Of a stretch of 64,000 bases of DNA, positions 7,736 to 17,775 are shown one piece after another. Numbering within the stretch: the first letter of the stretch is position 1; the number at the start of each line of letters is the position of its first letter. The stretch comes from Actinomycetes bacterium (lineage in GTDB: Bacteria > Actinomycetota > Actinomycetes > Propionibacteriales > Propionibacteriaceae). Made by a program: the position numbers and the translations under genes. The stretch is from the NCBI GenBank assembly GCA_030426725.1, contig JAUHXZ010000001.1:62001-126000 (forward strand). Reading direction: 5' to 3'. Under the pieces are notes generated by a model that saw nothing but the letters and a program-made list of their open reading frames with translations, did no database searches and was not told the DNA's origin.

Positions 7736-10700
7736 TGCCGAGCATCGCGTCCCCCCGCGTGATCGACGCCGCGGCCGACACCGCGAGGCGTTGGGCCGCC
7801 AGGAGCGCCGCGTACCCGGAACCCCCCGCGGCCAGGCTGCTTGCCAGCGTGCTGAGCCACCCCGACGGCCTACCGTTCACGCTCGACTTCGTCGACCGGG
7901 TCCTACGCCCGGAGGACCCGGCGGTCGCCGCTCGGCGACCTGGCGCGCCGGCCGGCCCCGTTCCTGCCGGGCTGGTTGCGCGCCGGCCTTGCGGCCGTCC
8001 GGCTCGCGCCCGCGGCCGCACTGCCGCTGGTGCGTCCCGCGTTCACGGCGCTCGTCGGGGACCTGGTGGTCGACGTGGGTCGCCGGCTCGATCCCGCGCT
8101 GGCGCGCCTCCGCCGCGACGGCTGCGATCTCAACATCAACCTCCTCGGCGAGGCGGTCCTCGGCGACGACCATGCCGCCCGCCGCCTGGACCAGGTGACC
8201 CGGCTCCTCGGGCGCGACGGCGTGGACTACGTGTCGGTCAAGGTGTCGGCAGTGCTGGGGCCCCACTCCCCCTGGGCGCACGACGCGACGGTCGACGAGG
8301 CCGTGGCGCGGCTCCGTCCGCTGATGGAGCGCGCCCGCGACCTCGGGCGATTCGTCAACCTCGACATGGAGGAGCACCGGGACCTGCACCTGACCCTCGA
8401 CGTGTTCGAGCGGCTGGTGCTCGACCCCGGCCTGCTGGGTGTCCGTGCCGGCATCGCCGTCCAGGCCTACCTCAAGGAGGCGCCGCTGGTCCTGCGGAGG
8501 CTCGACGACGTGGCGGCGCGGCGCGTCGCCGCGGGAGGGGCGCCGGTCAAGATGCGGCTGGTCAAGGGGGCAAACCTCGCGATGGAGCGGGTGCAGGCAG
8601 AGCTGCGCGGCTGGGAGGACCCGGTGCTGCCCACGAAGCGTGCCGCCGACGCGAGCTACCTGCGTGCGCTCGACTTCTGCCTGATGCCCGGGCGGGCGGA
8701 CCGGCTGCGGGTGGGCGTGGCCAGCCACAACGTCTTCACGCTGGCCGCGGCCTGGGAGTTGGCCCGCGCCCGTGGCGTCGCGGACCGGCTGGACGTCGAG
8801 ATGCTGGCGGGCATGGGCGTCCCTCTGCGGCGCGCGCTCCAGCACGAGGTGGGCAGCGTCCGGCTCTACGTGCCCGTGGTCTCGCGCCGCGAGTTCGACG
8901 TCGCGATCGCGTACCTGGTGCGCCGCCTCGAGGAGAACGCGGCACCGGAGAACTTCATGTCGGGCGCCGCGGGCCTCGGCAGCGATGCCGGCTTCCTCGA
9001 CCGCGAGGAGGAACGGTTCAGGGCGGCGGCCCTGGAGGTGGGGCTGCCCGGGCCGGACGCGTGGGCGGTCCAGGACCGCTCGCAGGCGGTGACCGGCTTC
9101 GTCAACGCGCAGGACACCGACCCCGCCCTGCCAGGGAACCAGACGTGGGCGCGCGGCATCCAGCAGGCGCTGCCGACGCCCGTCATCGGTCGCGAGGACG
9201 TGCGTGGCGCGACGGTGACCGACGTCTCCGGCCTCGACGGGCCGCTCGACGAGGGGCGCCGGGCGGGCGTGCTTTGGCGCACCGTGCCCGCCGCCCAGCG
9301 CGCGGACGCGCTGCGCCGGCTGGCCGACGAGCTGGAGCGGGCCCGGACCGAGCTGGTGACGGTCGCGGCCGACGAGGTGGGCAAGCTGATCGATCAGGCC
9401 GACATCGAAGTGTCGGAGGCGGTGGACTTCGCCCGCTACTACGCCGACCGGGCAACCGACCTGGTCGACGGGGCCCGCAACGTCCCCCCGACACTCACCC
9501 TGGTCGCTCCTCCATGGAACTTCCCCATCGCGATCCCCCTCGGCGGTGTGGCCGCGGCGGTGGCCGCCGGGTCCGCCGTGCTTCTCAAACCGGCTCCGCC
9601 GTCCAGGCGGACCGCGGCCGTCCTCGCCGCCGCCTGCCGCCGCGCGGGGCTTCCGGAAGACGTGGTCCGGCTGCTGGTCGTCGACGACGGACCCGTGGGC
9701 CGGGCTCTGGTGACCGATCCGCGCGTCGATCTGGTGATCCTGACCGGTTCAGCGGAGACGGCCGAGCTGTTCCGGTCCTGGCGGCCCGCGCTGCCGCTTC
9801 GGGCCGAGACCTCCGGCAAGAACGCGATCGTCGTCACGCCGTCGGCCGATCTAGATCTTGCGGTGGCCGACCTGGTGGCGTCCGCATTCGGGCACTCCGG
9901 GCAGAAGTGCTCGGCGGCGTCGCTGGGGATCCTGGTGGGGTCGGTGGCCACGTCGCGGCGTTTCCGCGACCAGTTGCTCGACGCCGTGACCTCCCTGACG
10001 GTGGCGTGGCCGGACGACCCGGCCGCCCAGCTGGGGCCGTTGACCGAGGCGCCTGGCGACAAGCTGCTGCGTGGGCTGACCAGGCTAGAACCTGGGCAGC
10101 GCTGGCTGGTGCGCCCATGCCGGCTCGGGGACCGGCTCTGGTCGCCGGGGGTGCGCGTCGGCGTCGCCCCGGGCAGCGAGTTCCACCGCGTGGAGTACTT
10201 CGGCCCCGTGATGGGGCTCATGGCGGCCGGCTCGCTCGATGAGGCCGTAGCCTGGCAAAACGGCACCGACTACGGGCTCACGGCGGGACTGCACAGCCTC
10301 GACGATGCCGAGATCCGGCGGTGGCTGGACACCGTCGAGGCGGGCAACTGCTACGTCAACCGCACCATCACCGGGGCGATCGTGCGCCGCCAACCCTTCG
10401 GCGGCTGGAAGCTCTCCTCCGTCGGGCCGGGTCTCAAGGCCGGCGGCCCCCACTACGTCGCCGGCCTGGGGCACTGGGAACCCGACGGGTGGCCGGGAAA
10501 CCGGCCCGGGGAGGTCACCGGACGGCTGCTGGCCCGGTTCGTGCGCGAGGCGGCGCCGCTCCTCGACGGCTCGACGTCGCGGCTGTCCGCGGCCGCCGGA
10601 TCCGACGAGCGGGCGGTCAGGACCACCTTCGGCACGCTGCACGACCCGACGGCGCTGTCGGCCGAGGTGAACGTCCTGCGCTACCGGCCGGTGCCGGTGA

Positions 10701-11071
10701 CGGTCCGGGTGGAGACCGCCGATGCGTGGCCCGTGCTACGGGAGGCCACCGCGGCGCTCGCCGTCGGTGCATCGGCGTCCTTCTCGTTCCGCGAACCGCC
10801 GTCGGGCCCCCTGGAGCGTGTGCTGACGGGGGCGGGCCTGCCCGTGGAGGTGGCCGGCGACGCGGAGTTCGACCGGACCGCGGCGGGGCGGGTCAGGTAC
10901 CTCGGCGACCGGGACCTGTCGTCGGCGCTCGGCGGCTCCATCCGGGTGTCGGTGTTCGCCGGGCCCCCGATACCGGGCCAGGTCGCCTGCCTCACCTACG
11001 TGCGGGAGCAGTCGGTCTCCATCACGCGGCACCGCTACGGCCACCTCCGCCCGTCCCCGTTGAGCAATTAG
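7735..11071 (+). CDS. putA: Bifunctional proline dehydrogenase / glutamate-semialdehyde dehydrogenase (PutA), frameshifted
   Basis: PutA oxidises proline to glutamate in two steps (FAD-dependent proline dehydrogenase, then NAD-dependent P5C dehydrogenase). Codons from the ATG at 7735 give a PutA-like N-terminus (ARRWAARSAAYPEPPAARLL, LPFTLDFVDRVLRPEDPAVA). The homology then leaves that frame near 7928-7931 and continues in the next one (LGDLARRPAPFLPGWLRAGL) to the stop at 11071. A two-base deletion or one-base insertion explains it. The dehydrogenase domain occupies roughly the first third. The ALDH domain follows, with AETSGKNA and catalytic Cys in FGHSGQKCSAAS. About 1,112 codons in total. 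A TTG at 7976 opens the second frame but has no ribosome-binding site and would drop about 80 residues. The cause may be a sequencing error, a real mutation or recoding. Confidence 0.85.
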
Positions 11072-11141
11072 CTCAGGTCGTCGCGGCGGGCCCGCGGCGG
11101 CCCCGCGAGGGTGTTCCGGCGAACCCAGCCAATTGCTCAAC
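11059..11141. repeat. 11-bp inverted repeat bracketing 83 bp at the putA 3' end
   Basis: GTTGAGCAATT at 11059-11069 is exactly mirrored by AATTGCTCAAC at 11131-11141. The left arm covers the last putA codons and part of the stop. The interior is GC-rich with short internal palindromes. It could be a small mobile-type repeat or a long hairpin; I see no gene in it. Confidence 0.5.
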
Positions 11142-11151
11142 GCCCGGAACG

Positions 11152-11185
11152 ACTCAGGGCACCCCGGAGACGGGGTGCCCTGAGT
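11152..11185 (-). terminator. Terminator of rpsO
   Basis: ACTCAGGGCACCCCG, GAGA, then the exact complement: a perfect 15-bp stem with a tetraloop, 20 nt past the rpsO stop. It may also stop putA transcripts from the other strand. Confidence 0.85.
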
Positions 11186-11205
11186 GGCGTATGCGGGTGC
11201 TGGTG

Positions 11206-11469
11206 TCAGCGGCGCAGGCCGAGACGCGCGATGAGCGCGCGGTAGTGCTCGACGTCGTTCTTGGCGACGTAGTTGAGCAGGCGGCGGCGCTGGCCGACCA
11301 TGAGCATCAGGCCACGACGGCTGTGGTGGTCGCCCTTGTGCTCCTTGAGGTGCTCCGTGAGGTGCGAGATCCGCTTGCTCAGGAGGGCGATCTGCACATC
11401 CGGCGACCCGGTGTCACCCGGCTTGGTCGCGTACTCTTCGATGATCTGCTTCTTCTCTGCGGCGTCCAT
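11206..11469 (-). CDS. rpsO: 30S ribosomal protein S15
   Basis: An 87-residue S15, close to the usual 88-89. [22 protein letters not shown] and the [22 protein letters not shown] region are the conserved 16S-rRNA-binding segments of this central-domain primary binder. The start ATG at 11469 follows GGAAGGAA. In many bacteria rpsO is immediately followed by pnp; here putA, on the opposite strand, separates them. rpsO has its own promoter-like sequence upstream and a strong hairpin downstream, so it appears to be transcribed alone. Confidence 0.97.
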   Translation of the reverse strand: MDAAEKKQIIEEYATKPGDTGSPDVQIALLSKRISHLTEHLKEHKGDHHSRRGLMLMVGQRRRLLNYVAKNDVEHYRALIARLGLRR

Positions 11470-11562
11470 ACGGGGTTCCTTCCGGTCCGTTGCACGGCGC
11501 CCCTGTCGCGGGTGCGGTCGGGGCTCTGACGAGGCCGTGGCCGATCTGACGGCAACCTGACA

Positions 11563-11592
11563 ATTCTAGCATCCGGCCGCGCTGCCTCCCAA
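11563..11592 (-). promoter_or_regulatory. rpsO promoter
   Basis: On the minus strand TTGGGA (complement of 11587-11592), an 18-bp spacer and TAGAAT (complement of 11563-11568) form a good vegetative-type promoter about 95 nt upstream of the rpsO start. Confidence 0.6.
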
Positions 11593-11675
11593 ACCACCCT
11601 CCGATCGAACGTCCCTGGGCCCATCGCGACGCGCTAGGGTTAGAACTGTCCCGCCATCGCGAGCAAGGAGCCCCA

Positions 11676-12155
11676 ATGGCCATCACCGTCCGACCCGTCA
11701 ACGACGCGGATCTGGCGACGCTGCGTGAGCAGTCCCCGCGCCCCGACCTCGGACTGCCCGAACAGCACTTCGAGGCCCAGCAGGCGGGCAACCTGATCTA
11801 CGCGGTGGCGGTCGAGGACGACGTGCTCCTGGGTACCGCGGTGCTGGACTTGGACGCAGACTCGATGACTCCTGAGCTGCGCAACATGTACGTCTACCCC
11901 GAGGCGCGTCGCAAGGGCGCCGGACGCGCGCTGAGCGAGTACCTCGAGGAGGAGGCCCGTTCCAGGGGCTTCGAGGCGGTGTATCTGGCGGTGGACCCCA
12001 ACAACGAGAAGGCCGTGCCGCTCTACGTGTCGCTGGAGTACCACCCCACCGGCGAGCACCTGTTCGTCGACGAGCCGGAGGTGCAGCAGGTCGACGACGA
12101 GACGCAGGCCAGCGAGCACTACGCCATCTACAAGAAGTCCCTCACGATCCGCTGA
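11676..12155 (+). CDS. GNAT family N-acetyltransferase
   Basis: A 159-residue acetyltransferase. LRNMYVYPEARRKGAGRALS (about residues 68-87) is the acetyl-CoA-binding GNAT motif with R-x-x-G-x-G/A, and VDPNNEKAVPLYVSLEYHP is the typical C-terminal part. Its acceptor substrate is unknown. AAGGAG at 11665-11670 sets the ATG at 11676. It converges on ribF and the two coding ends overlap by 14 nt. Confidence 0.85.
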   Translation: MAITVRPVNDADLATLREQSPRPDLGLPEQHFEAQQAGNLIYAVAVEDDVLLGTAVLDLDADSMTPELRNMYVYPEARRKGAGRALSEYLEEEARSRGFEAVYLAVDPNNEKAVPLYVSLEYHPTGEHLFVDEPEVQQVDDETQASEHYAIYKKSLTIR

Positions 12156-13056
12156 GGCCGAGGACTGCCTTGGCGCCGCGCACGTCGTCGCGCATCTGCT
12201 CGACGAGGGCATCTACGCCCGCGAACCGCACCTGTCCTCTCAGCCGGTCGACGAAGTCCACCGCGATCTCGACACCGTAGAGCTCGAGATCGGTCCGGTC
12301 CAGTACGTAGGTCTCAACGCGCCGCTCCACCCCGTCGAAGGTCGGGTTGGTTCCCACCGAGATCGCAGCGGGCAACGGTTCGGCGTCCGGCTCGTCGAGC
12401 CTGGTGAGCCAGCCCGCATAGACGCCGTCGGCCGGCACGGCCATGTCCGTGGGGACGGTGAGGTTCGCGGTCGGGAACCCGAGGTCGCGCCCGCGCTGGT
12501 CCCCCACCACGACGACGCCCCTGTACCTGAAGGGGCGCTCGAGGTGCTGCGCGGCGCCCGCCACGTCGCCCTCGGCCAGCATTGTCCTCACACAGGTGGA
12601 GCACGACACGGTGTCGCCGATGTGTTCGAGCGGCAGCGGGCGCACCTCGAACCGGCCGGCGCCGAGTGCCGCAAGGGTGCCGACGTCGCCGGACGCGCGG
12701 TGCCCGAAGCGGAAGTTGTCCCCCACGACCACGCGGACGGGGTGCAGCGGGATGAGGAACCGTTCGACGAAGGCCTCCGGCGTCAGCGCCGCGACCTCCT
12801 CGGTGAAGCGGATGACGCGGACCTCGTGGGCGCCGGCCTCCTTGAGGAGTTCGATGCGGGTCCGCAGGTCGGTGAGCAGCTTGGGTGCCGCCGCCGGCCG
12901 CAGCACGGTCACGGGGTGCGGCCAGAAGGTGACCACGATGAGGGGGTGGTCGACGTCGTGGGTGGCCTCGGCGAGCACGCGCCGGTGTCCACGGTGTACA
13001 CCGTCGAAGTTGCCGATGGCCACGACCGAACTTGTCACGGGTCCCAAATCTGTCAT
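12142..13056 (-). CDS. ribF: Bifunctional riboflavin kinase / FAD synthetase
   Basis: A 304-residue RibF that makes FMN from riboflavin and then FAD. The N-terminal adenylyltransferase domain has VVAIGNFDGVHRGHRRVLAE (about residues 10-29), a nucleotidyltransferase motif. The C-terminal riboflavin kinase domain has GRDLGFPTANL (about 196-206) and DFVDRLRGQVRF. Its ATG overlaps the truB stop by 4 nt (ATGA), as expected for the conserved rbfA-truB-ribF order. It probably needs no promoter of its own. Confidence 0.95.
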   Translation of the reverse strand: MTDLGPVTSSVVAIGNFDGVHRGHRRVLAEATHDVDHPLIVVTFWPHPVTVLRPAAAPKLLTDLRTRIELLKEAGAHEVRVIRFTEEVAALTPEAFVERFLIPLHPVRVVVGDNFRFGHRASGDVGTLAALGAGRFEVRPLPLEHIGDTVSCSTCVRTMLAEGDVAGAAQHLERPFRYRGVVVVGDQRGRDLGFPTANLTVPTDMAVPADGVYAGWLTRLDEPDAEPLPAAISVGTNPTFDGVERRVETYVLDRTDLELYGVEIAVDFVDRLRGQVRFAGVDALVEQMRDDVRGAKAVLGLSGS

Positions 13057-13922
13057 GCCGGCGCCAGCACCGCAACCGGCGCCGAACCGCCGTCCGACGG
13101 CTCGTAGAGGGCCATGAGGTCACCCGACGGGGACAGCACCCCGGTGGGGGTGCCGGGCACGACCCGCTCGAGCCGGCGCCCGAAGCCGACGTCGCGCGCC
13201 TCGTCCGCCGTCAGGGTCACCACGGGGAAGCTCAGCCGCGCCGCGTCTGCCATCGGCATGAGCGGCGGGGCCTCCTCCCCCAGTTCGACCGCGTCGGCGA
13301 CCGAGTAGCGGCCGATGCGGGTCCGGCGGAGCGTCGTCAAGTGCCCGCCGACCCCGAGGGCGTGCCCGAGGTCGCGGGCGATCGCGCGCACGTACGTGCC
13401 CGACGAGCACTCCACCTCGATGTCAACATCGAGACGGCCGTCGACGGGCCGGACGCGGAGCGCCTCCAGCCGCGACACGGTGACGGGGCGCGCGGCGAGC
13501 TCCACGGCCTCACCGGCACGGGCACGGGCGTAGGCCCGCTTCCCGTTGACCTTGATGGCCGAGACGGTGCTCGGCACCTGGAGGATGTCCCCGGTCAGCG
13601 GGATCAGCGCCTCTCGGATCGCGTCGAGCGTGAGGCCGGAGGCGTCCACCACCGGCGTCACGTCGCCGTCGGCGTCGTCGGTCGACGACGACTCACCCAG
13701 GCGGACCGTGGCCGTGTAGGCCTTGTCGTGCAGGGCGAGGTGTCCCAGCAGCCGGGTGGCACGGTTGACCCCGAGGATAAGGACCCCGGTGGCCATCGGA
13801 TCCAGCGTGCCGGCATGGCCGATCTTACGGGTCCCGAGCAGCCGGCGCAGCCGGCCGACGACCTGGTGGGAGGTGACCCCCGACGGTTTGTCGACGATCA
13901 CCACCCCCGAGTCCTGCGTCAC
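13053..13922 (-). CDS. truB: tRNA pseudouridine(55) synthase TruB
   Basis: A 289-residue TruB that makes pseudouridine 55 in the T-loop of tRNAs. VVIVDKPSGVTSHQVVGRLR, then GHAGTLDPMATGVLILGVNR (catalytic Asp in GTLDP), and later SSGTYVRAIARDLG are diagnostic. The start is GTG at 13922 and overlaps the rbfA stop by 4 nt (GTGA). The C-terminal part beyond the catalytic domain is the short actinobacterial type. Part of the infB-rbfA-truB-ribF transcript. Confidence 0.95.
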   Translation of the reverse strand: MTQDSGVVIVDKPSGVTSHQVVGRLRRLLGTRKIGHAGTLDPMATGVLILGVNRATRLLGHLALHDKAYTATVRLGESSSTDDADGDVTPVVDASGLTLDAIREALIPLTGDILQVPSTVSAIKVNGKRAYARARAGEAVELAARPVTVSRLEALRVRPVDGRLDVDIEVECSSGTYVRAIARDLGHALGVGGHLTTLRRTRIGRYSVADAVELGEEAPPLMPMADAARLSFPVVTLTADEARDVGFGRRLERVVPGTPTGVLSPSGDLMALYEPSDGGSAPVAVLAPA

Positions 13923-14368
13923 CGGCCTTCGGCCGCGTCTGTCTCGTCTTCCTCCCGCGGCTTGCGGTAAGGATCGGCCTCGCCGGCGTACTGCTTACCC
14001 ACCGCCGCGGCCGCGGCCGCGGCGTCGTTGACCTGAACCTGGGCCAGGAGGTCCTCCATGTGCTTGGCCGTATCCGGCGTCGCATCGAGCACGAAGGTCA
14101 ACGTGGGTGTGAACTTCATCCCCAGCTGCTGCCCCACCGTCGAGCGGAGCATCCCCCTCGCCGACTCCAGCGCGGCGGCCGAACCGGCCCGCGCCTCGTC
14201 GTCGCCCAGCACGGTGTAGAAGGCGGTGGCCTCCCGGTTGTCGCCGGTCAGCCGCACCTCCGTGATGGTGACGAAACCGAGGCGGGGGTCCTTGACCCGC
14301 CGCTCGATCGTCGACGCCAGGATGACCTTGATCTGGTCAGCCAGCTTGGCGTTCCTCGGTCCGGGCAT
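13919..14368 (-). CDS. rbfA: Ribosome-binding factor A
   Basis: A 149-residue RbfA, a KH-fold protein that binds immature 30S subunits and helps 16S rRNA maturation. The body (ADQIKVILASTIERRVKDPR, then LGFVTITEVRLTGDNREATA) matches the family. The last 30 or so residues are an Ala-rich and charged extension. It starts 6 nt after the infB stop and overlaps truB, so the three are co-transcribed. Confidence 0.95.
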   Translation of the reverse strand: MPGPRNAKLADQIKVILASTIERRVKDPRLGFVTITEVRLTGDNREATAFYTVLGDDEARAGSAAALESARGMLRSTVGQQLGMKFTPTLTFVLDATPDTAKHMEDLLAQVQVNDAAAAAAAVGKQYAGEADPYRKPREEDETDAAEGR

Positions 14369-14374
14369 GGTTCA

Positions 14375-17257
14375 TCAGCTCCGTTCCTTCTCCACCATCT
14401 CGAACGTCTCGATGATGTCGCCGACGCGGATGTCGTTGAAGTTGGTCAGCGTCATACCGCACTCGAAACCCTCGCGGACCTCGGTCGCGTCGTCCTTCTC
14501 CCGCCGCAGCGAGGCGATGGACGTGGTCTGGACCACGACTCCGTCGCGCAGGAGGCGGGCGCTGGCGTTCCGGCGGATGAATCCGTCGGTGACCATGCAG
14601 CCGGCGATGTTGCCGAACTTCGACGACCGGAAGATCTCGCGGATCTCGGCCTGGCCCCGCACCTCTTCGGCGTAGATCGGCTTGAGCATGCCCTTGAGGG
14701 CTGCCTCGATCTCGTCGATCGCGGAGTAGATGACCGAGTAGAACCGCATGTCGACGTTCTCCCTGTCGGCCATCTGGGCCGCGTGCGGCGTGGGCCGCAC
14801 GTTGAAGCCGATGATGACGGCCTTGGACGCGGCGGCCAGCGAGACGTTGGTCTCGGTGATGGCGCCGACGCCGCGGTCGATGACACGCAGCGACACCTCG
14901 TCGCCGACCTCGATCTTGCCGAGAGCGTCCTCCAGGGCCTCGACCGAACCGGCGCCGTCGCCCTTGAGGATGAGCAGGAGCTCCTGCGTCTCCCCCTTCT
15001 CCAGCTGCTCGAACAGCTGGTCGAGGGTCTTGCGGCGGCTGGTCTTCGCCTGCTGCGCGGCACGCATGCGCGCCTCGCGCTTGTCGGCGATCTGCCGGGC
15101 CATGCGGTCGTCGTCGACGACCAGCACGTTGTCGCCCGCCCCGGGAACCGACGTGAGGCCGAGCACCTGGACCGGCATCGACGGCAGCGCCTCCTCGACG
15201 TTGTCACCCTGGTCGTTGATCAGGGCACGCACGCGGCCATGGGCCGATCCGGCGACGATCGAGTCGCCGATGCGGAGCGTGCCGCGGTGGACGAGCACGG
15301 TGGCAACGGGGCCGCGGCCCTTGTCGAGGTGCGCCTCGATGGCAACGCCCTGGGCGGGCATGTCCGGGTTGGCGCGCAGATCCAGTGCAGCGTCCGCGGT
15401 CAGCACGATGGACTCGAGCAGATCGTCGAGGCCCTGGCGCGTGATCGCGGAGACGTCGACGAACTGGGTGTCGCCACCGTACTCCTCCGGCACCAGTCCG
15501 AACTCGGACAGCTGCCCGCGGACGCGGGTCGGATCGGCCGCGGGCTTGTCGATCTTGTTGACCGCGACGACGATCGGGATGTCGGCCGCCTTGGCGTGAT
15601 TGAGCGCCTCGATGGTCTGCGGCATCACGCCGTCATCGGCCGCCACCACGAGCACGGCGATGTCGGTGGACTTCGCGCCTCGGGCACGCATGGCGGTGAA
15701 CGCCTCGTGGCCCGGGGTGTCGATGAACGTGATGGGACGTTCCTCGTCGTCGACCTCCGTCGCCACCTGGTACGCGCCGATGGCCTGCGTGATGCCGCCG
15801 GCCTCCTTGTCGACCAGGTTGGTGTGCCGGAGCGCGTCGAGCAGCTTCGTCTTGCCGTGGTCGACGTGACCCATGACGGTGACGACGGGCGGACGCGCCG
15901 CCAGGTCCTCCTCGTCGCCCAGGTCCTCGCCGAACTCGAGGTCGAAGCTCTCCAGGAGCTCGCGGTCCTCGTCCTCGGGGCTGACGACCTCGATGTTGTA
16001 GTCGAGTTCGGCGCCGAGCACCTCGAGCGTGTCGTCGGCCACGGACTGGGTGGCAGTGACCATCTCGCCGAGATGGAACAGCACCTGCACCAGCGACGCC
16101 GGCTCTACGCCGATCTTCTCGGCCAGATCGGTCAGCGAGGCGCCACGACGCAGGCGGACGGTCTTGCCGTCGCCCTTCCGGAGGCGCACGCCACCGATCG
16201 TGGGGGCCTCCATCTGGTCGAACTCTTGCCTGCGCTGCTTCTTCGACTTGCGACCGCGCCGGCCCGCGGCACCGCCGCGACCGAAGGCGCCCTGCGTGCC
16301 GCCACCGCGACCGCGGCCTCCGCCGCGACCGCCACCGGGTCCACCCATCGGCGGACCGCCCACGGGCCCGCCGCCGCCACCGCCGGGGCGACCACCGCCG
16401 CCACCGGGACGACCTCGGCCGGCACCGCCGCCGCCGCGCCCGCTGCGGGCGGGCGTGCCGATCTGCGGGTTGGCCTGCTTCGGCATCATCGCGGGGTTCG
16501 GACGCGGAATGCCGCTGGTGCCGCCGGGACGCGGCATGCCGCCCGTGCCACCGGCACCGGCACCGGCGCCACCGGGACGCGCGCCGGGGCGCGGGCCGTC
16601 AGGGCGGCGACGCTGCTGCGTGCCCATGCCCTGCGAGGGCGCGAACGGGTTGTTGCCCGGACGGGGCGCACCGGGCTTGCGGGGCCCGGGAGCCGGGGCG
16701 CCCGGACGGGGGCCGGGCGTCGGGCGGGGCCCGCCGGGGCCGGGACGCTGTCCCTGGTCCGGACGCTGACCCGGCTTGGCGGCGGGACGCTGACCGGGCT
16801 GGGGCGCGCGGGGGCCGGGCTGTGCCGGACGCTGGCCGCCGGCCGGGCCGGGGCGCTGCGGGGCGGGGCCACCGGGCTTCGCGGCGCCGGGAGTGGGGCG
16901 CTGCGGGGCGGGACCGCCGGGCTGCGCGGCGCCGGGACTGGGCCGCTGCGGAGCGGCAGCACCCGGCTTGGGTGCGGGCGTCGCGGGGCGCGGGGCCTCG
17001 GCGGCGGGCTGCGGCGCCGGGGCGGGCGCGGACTGCGCCTGAGGGGGCTTGGGGGCGGCCGACTTGGCCGGCTTCACGGGAGCGCCGGACTCCTCGGGCT
17101 TGCTGGCGAAGGCCTCCCTGATCTTGCGCACGACGGGCGCCTCAAGGGTGGACGACGGGCCACGGACGTACTCGCCGTTCTCGCCGAGCCAGGCCAGCAG
17201 ATCTTTACTTGTCTTCCCGATTTCCTTGGCGATCTCGTGGACGCGGGGCTTTGCCAC
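14375..17257 (-). CDS. infB: Translation initiation factor IF-2
   Basis: A 960-residue IF-2, the GTPase that places fMet-tRNA on the 30S subunit. The N-terminus [20 protein letters not shown] is the IF-2N domain. About 300 residues of Pro/Gly/Ala/Arg-rich low complexity follow (about residues 50-345), then a second IF-2N-like segment. The GTPase domain has GHVDHGKT (about 465), DTPGHE and NKIDKP, followed by domains II-IV. I chose the GTG at 17257 because AAGGAGAG precedes it and relatives begin MAKVRVHE; the open frame adds nine unrelated codons. Unusual for this cluster, nusA is not directly upstream. Confidence 0.96.
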   Translation of the reverse strand: MAKPRVHEIAKEIGKTSKDLLAWLGENGEYVRGPSSTLEAPVVRKIREAFASKPEESGAPVKPAKSAAPKPPQAQSAPAPAPQPAAEAPRPATPAPKPGAAAPQRPSPGAAQPGGPAPQRPTPGAAKPGGPAPQRPGPAGGQRPAQPGPRAPQPGQRPAAKPGQRPDQGQRPGPGGPRPTPGPRPGAPAPGPRKPGAPRPGNNPFAPSQGMGTQQRRRPDGPRPGARPGGAGAGAGGTGGMPRPGGTSGIPRPNPAMMPKQANPQIGTPARSGRGGGGAGRGRPGGGGGRPGGGGGGPVGGPPMGGPGGGRGGGRGRGGGTQGAFGRGGAAGRRGRKSKKQRRQEFDQMEAPTIGGVRLRKGDGKTVRLRRGASLTDLAEKIGVEPASLVQVLFHLGEMVTATQSVADDTLEVLGAELDYNIEVVSPEDEDRELLESFDLEFGEDLGDEEDLAARPPVVTVMGHVDHGKTKLLDALRHTNLVDKEAGGITQAIGAYQVATEVDDEERPITFIDTPGHEAFTAMRARGAKSTDIAVLVVAADDGVMPQTIEALNHAKAADIPIVVAVNKIDKPAADPTRVRGQLSEFGLVPEEYGGDTQFVDVSAITRQGLDDLLESIVLTADAALDLRANPDMPAQGVAIEAHLDKGRGPVATVLVHRGTLRIGDSIVAGSAHGRVRALINDQGDNVEEALPSMPVQVLGLTSVPGAGDNVLVVDDDRMARQIADKREARMRAAQQAKTSRRKTLDQLFEQLEKGETQELLLILKGDGAGSVEALEDALGKIEVGDEVSLRVIDRGVGAITETNVSLAAASKAVIIGFNVRPTPHAAQMADRENVDMRFYSVIYSAIDEIEAALKGMLKPIYAEEVRGQAEIREIFRSSKFGNIAGCMVTDGFIRRNASARLLRDGVVVQTTSIASLRREKDDATEVREGFECGMTLTNFNDIRVGDIIETFEMVEKERS

Positions 17258-17414
17258 TACTCTCCTTCGCGGCCCGACCTCCAAGGCGCGGGCCAGTTAG
17301 TTGTGCTGAATCATCGTTGGGTACTCATCGAGTGGTCATGAGCGTTGAGCCCACCTTCTGGTTGACGCCGAGGGCGTGTGAACGATGCGCCCGCTGCACG
17401 CGGGCCGCTGAACA

Positions 17415-17657
17415 TCATATCGCGCCGGGAGCCGCGCTTCCAGCCGGCAGAGTGTCGACCTCGGCGACGCCGAGGGCACGGCGGAACGCCTGCCGCTTGT
17501 GCGCCAGGTCGACACATTCTGCGTGGACATAGGCACCCCGCCCTTCAAGCCGGGGATCGGTGCCGTCGACGAGCCGCCCTCCGCGTCGGACGACGCGGAG
17601 GAGCGCCGACTGGTCGTCGCGACGCCGGCAGGCGATGCAGGTGCGCTGGGGTTCCAC
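17415..17657 (-). CDS. ylxR: YlxR family (DUF448) RNA-binding protein
   Basis: An 80-residue protein with the YlxR signature RTCIACRRR (residues 5-13), then LLRVVRRGGRLVDGTDPRLEGRGAYV split over two strands, and RQAFRRAL. YlxR proteins are small nucleic-acid-binding proteins normally encoded between nusA and infB. The order ylxR-infB is kept here, with a 157-nt gap that contains a short GCCCGC/GCGGGC hairpin. nusA is displaced by three genes, so ylxR must have a separate promoter, which I cannot pick out confidently. Confidence 0.85.
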   Translation of the reverse strand: MEPQRTCIACRRRDDQSALLRVVRRGGRLVDGTDPRLEGRGAYVHAECVDLAHKRQAFRRALGVAEVDTLPAGSAAPGAI

Positions 17658-17775
17658 CCGCCCAGCCTACGCGACTGCCAGCAGGCCCGAAGGCGCGGCA
17701 CAGCCCGCCCACAGTTCGCGACGCGACGGTGGGGTCGTCGGGCGACACGGTCCGGCGACAACGAAGGGACACGAC

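Noticed and set aside
5480-7762. A 760-codon open frame opposite pnp
   Set aside because: Low-complexity Arg/Gly/Asp-rich antisense translation of pnp; no domain is recognisable.
7976-11071. A shorter putA beginning at the TTG at 7976
   Set aside because: No ribosome-binding site, and clear PutA homology continues upstream in the other frame, so a frameshift is the better reading.
16100-17000. Short repeated units suggesting a CRISPR-like or tandem repeat array
   Set aside because: They are codons of the Pro/Gly/Arg-rich linker of IF-2, irregular in spacing and in frame.
14060-17341. A 1,093-codon open frame opposite infB
   Set aside because: It is antisense to a clearly identified IF-2 gene; long open antisense frames are expected at this GC content, and its protein shows no family features.
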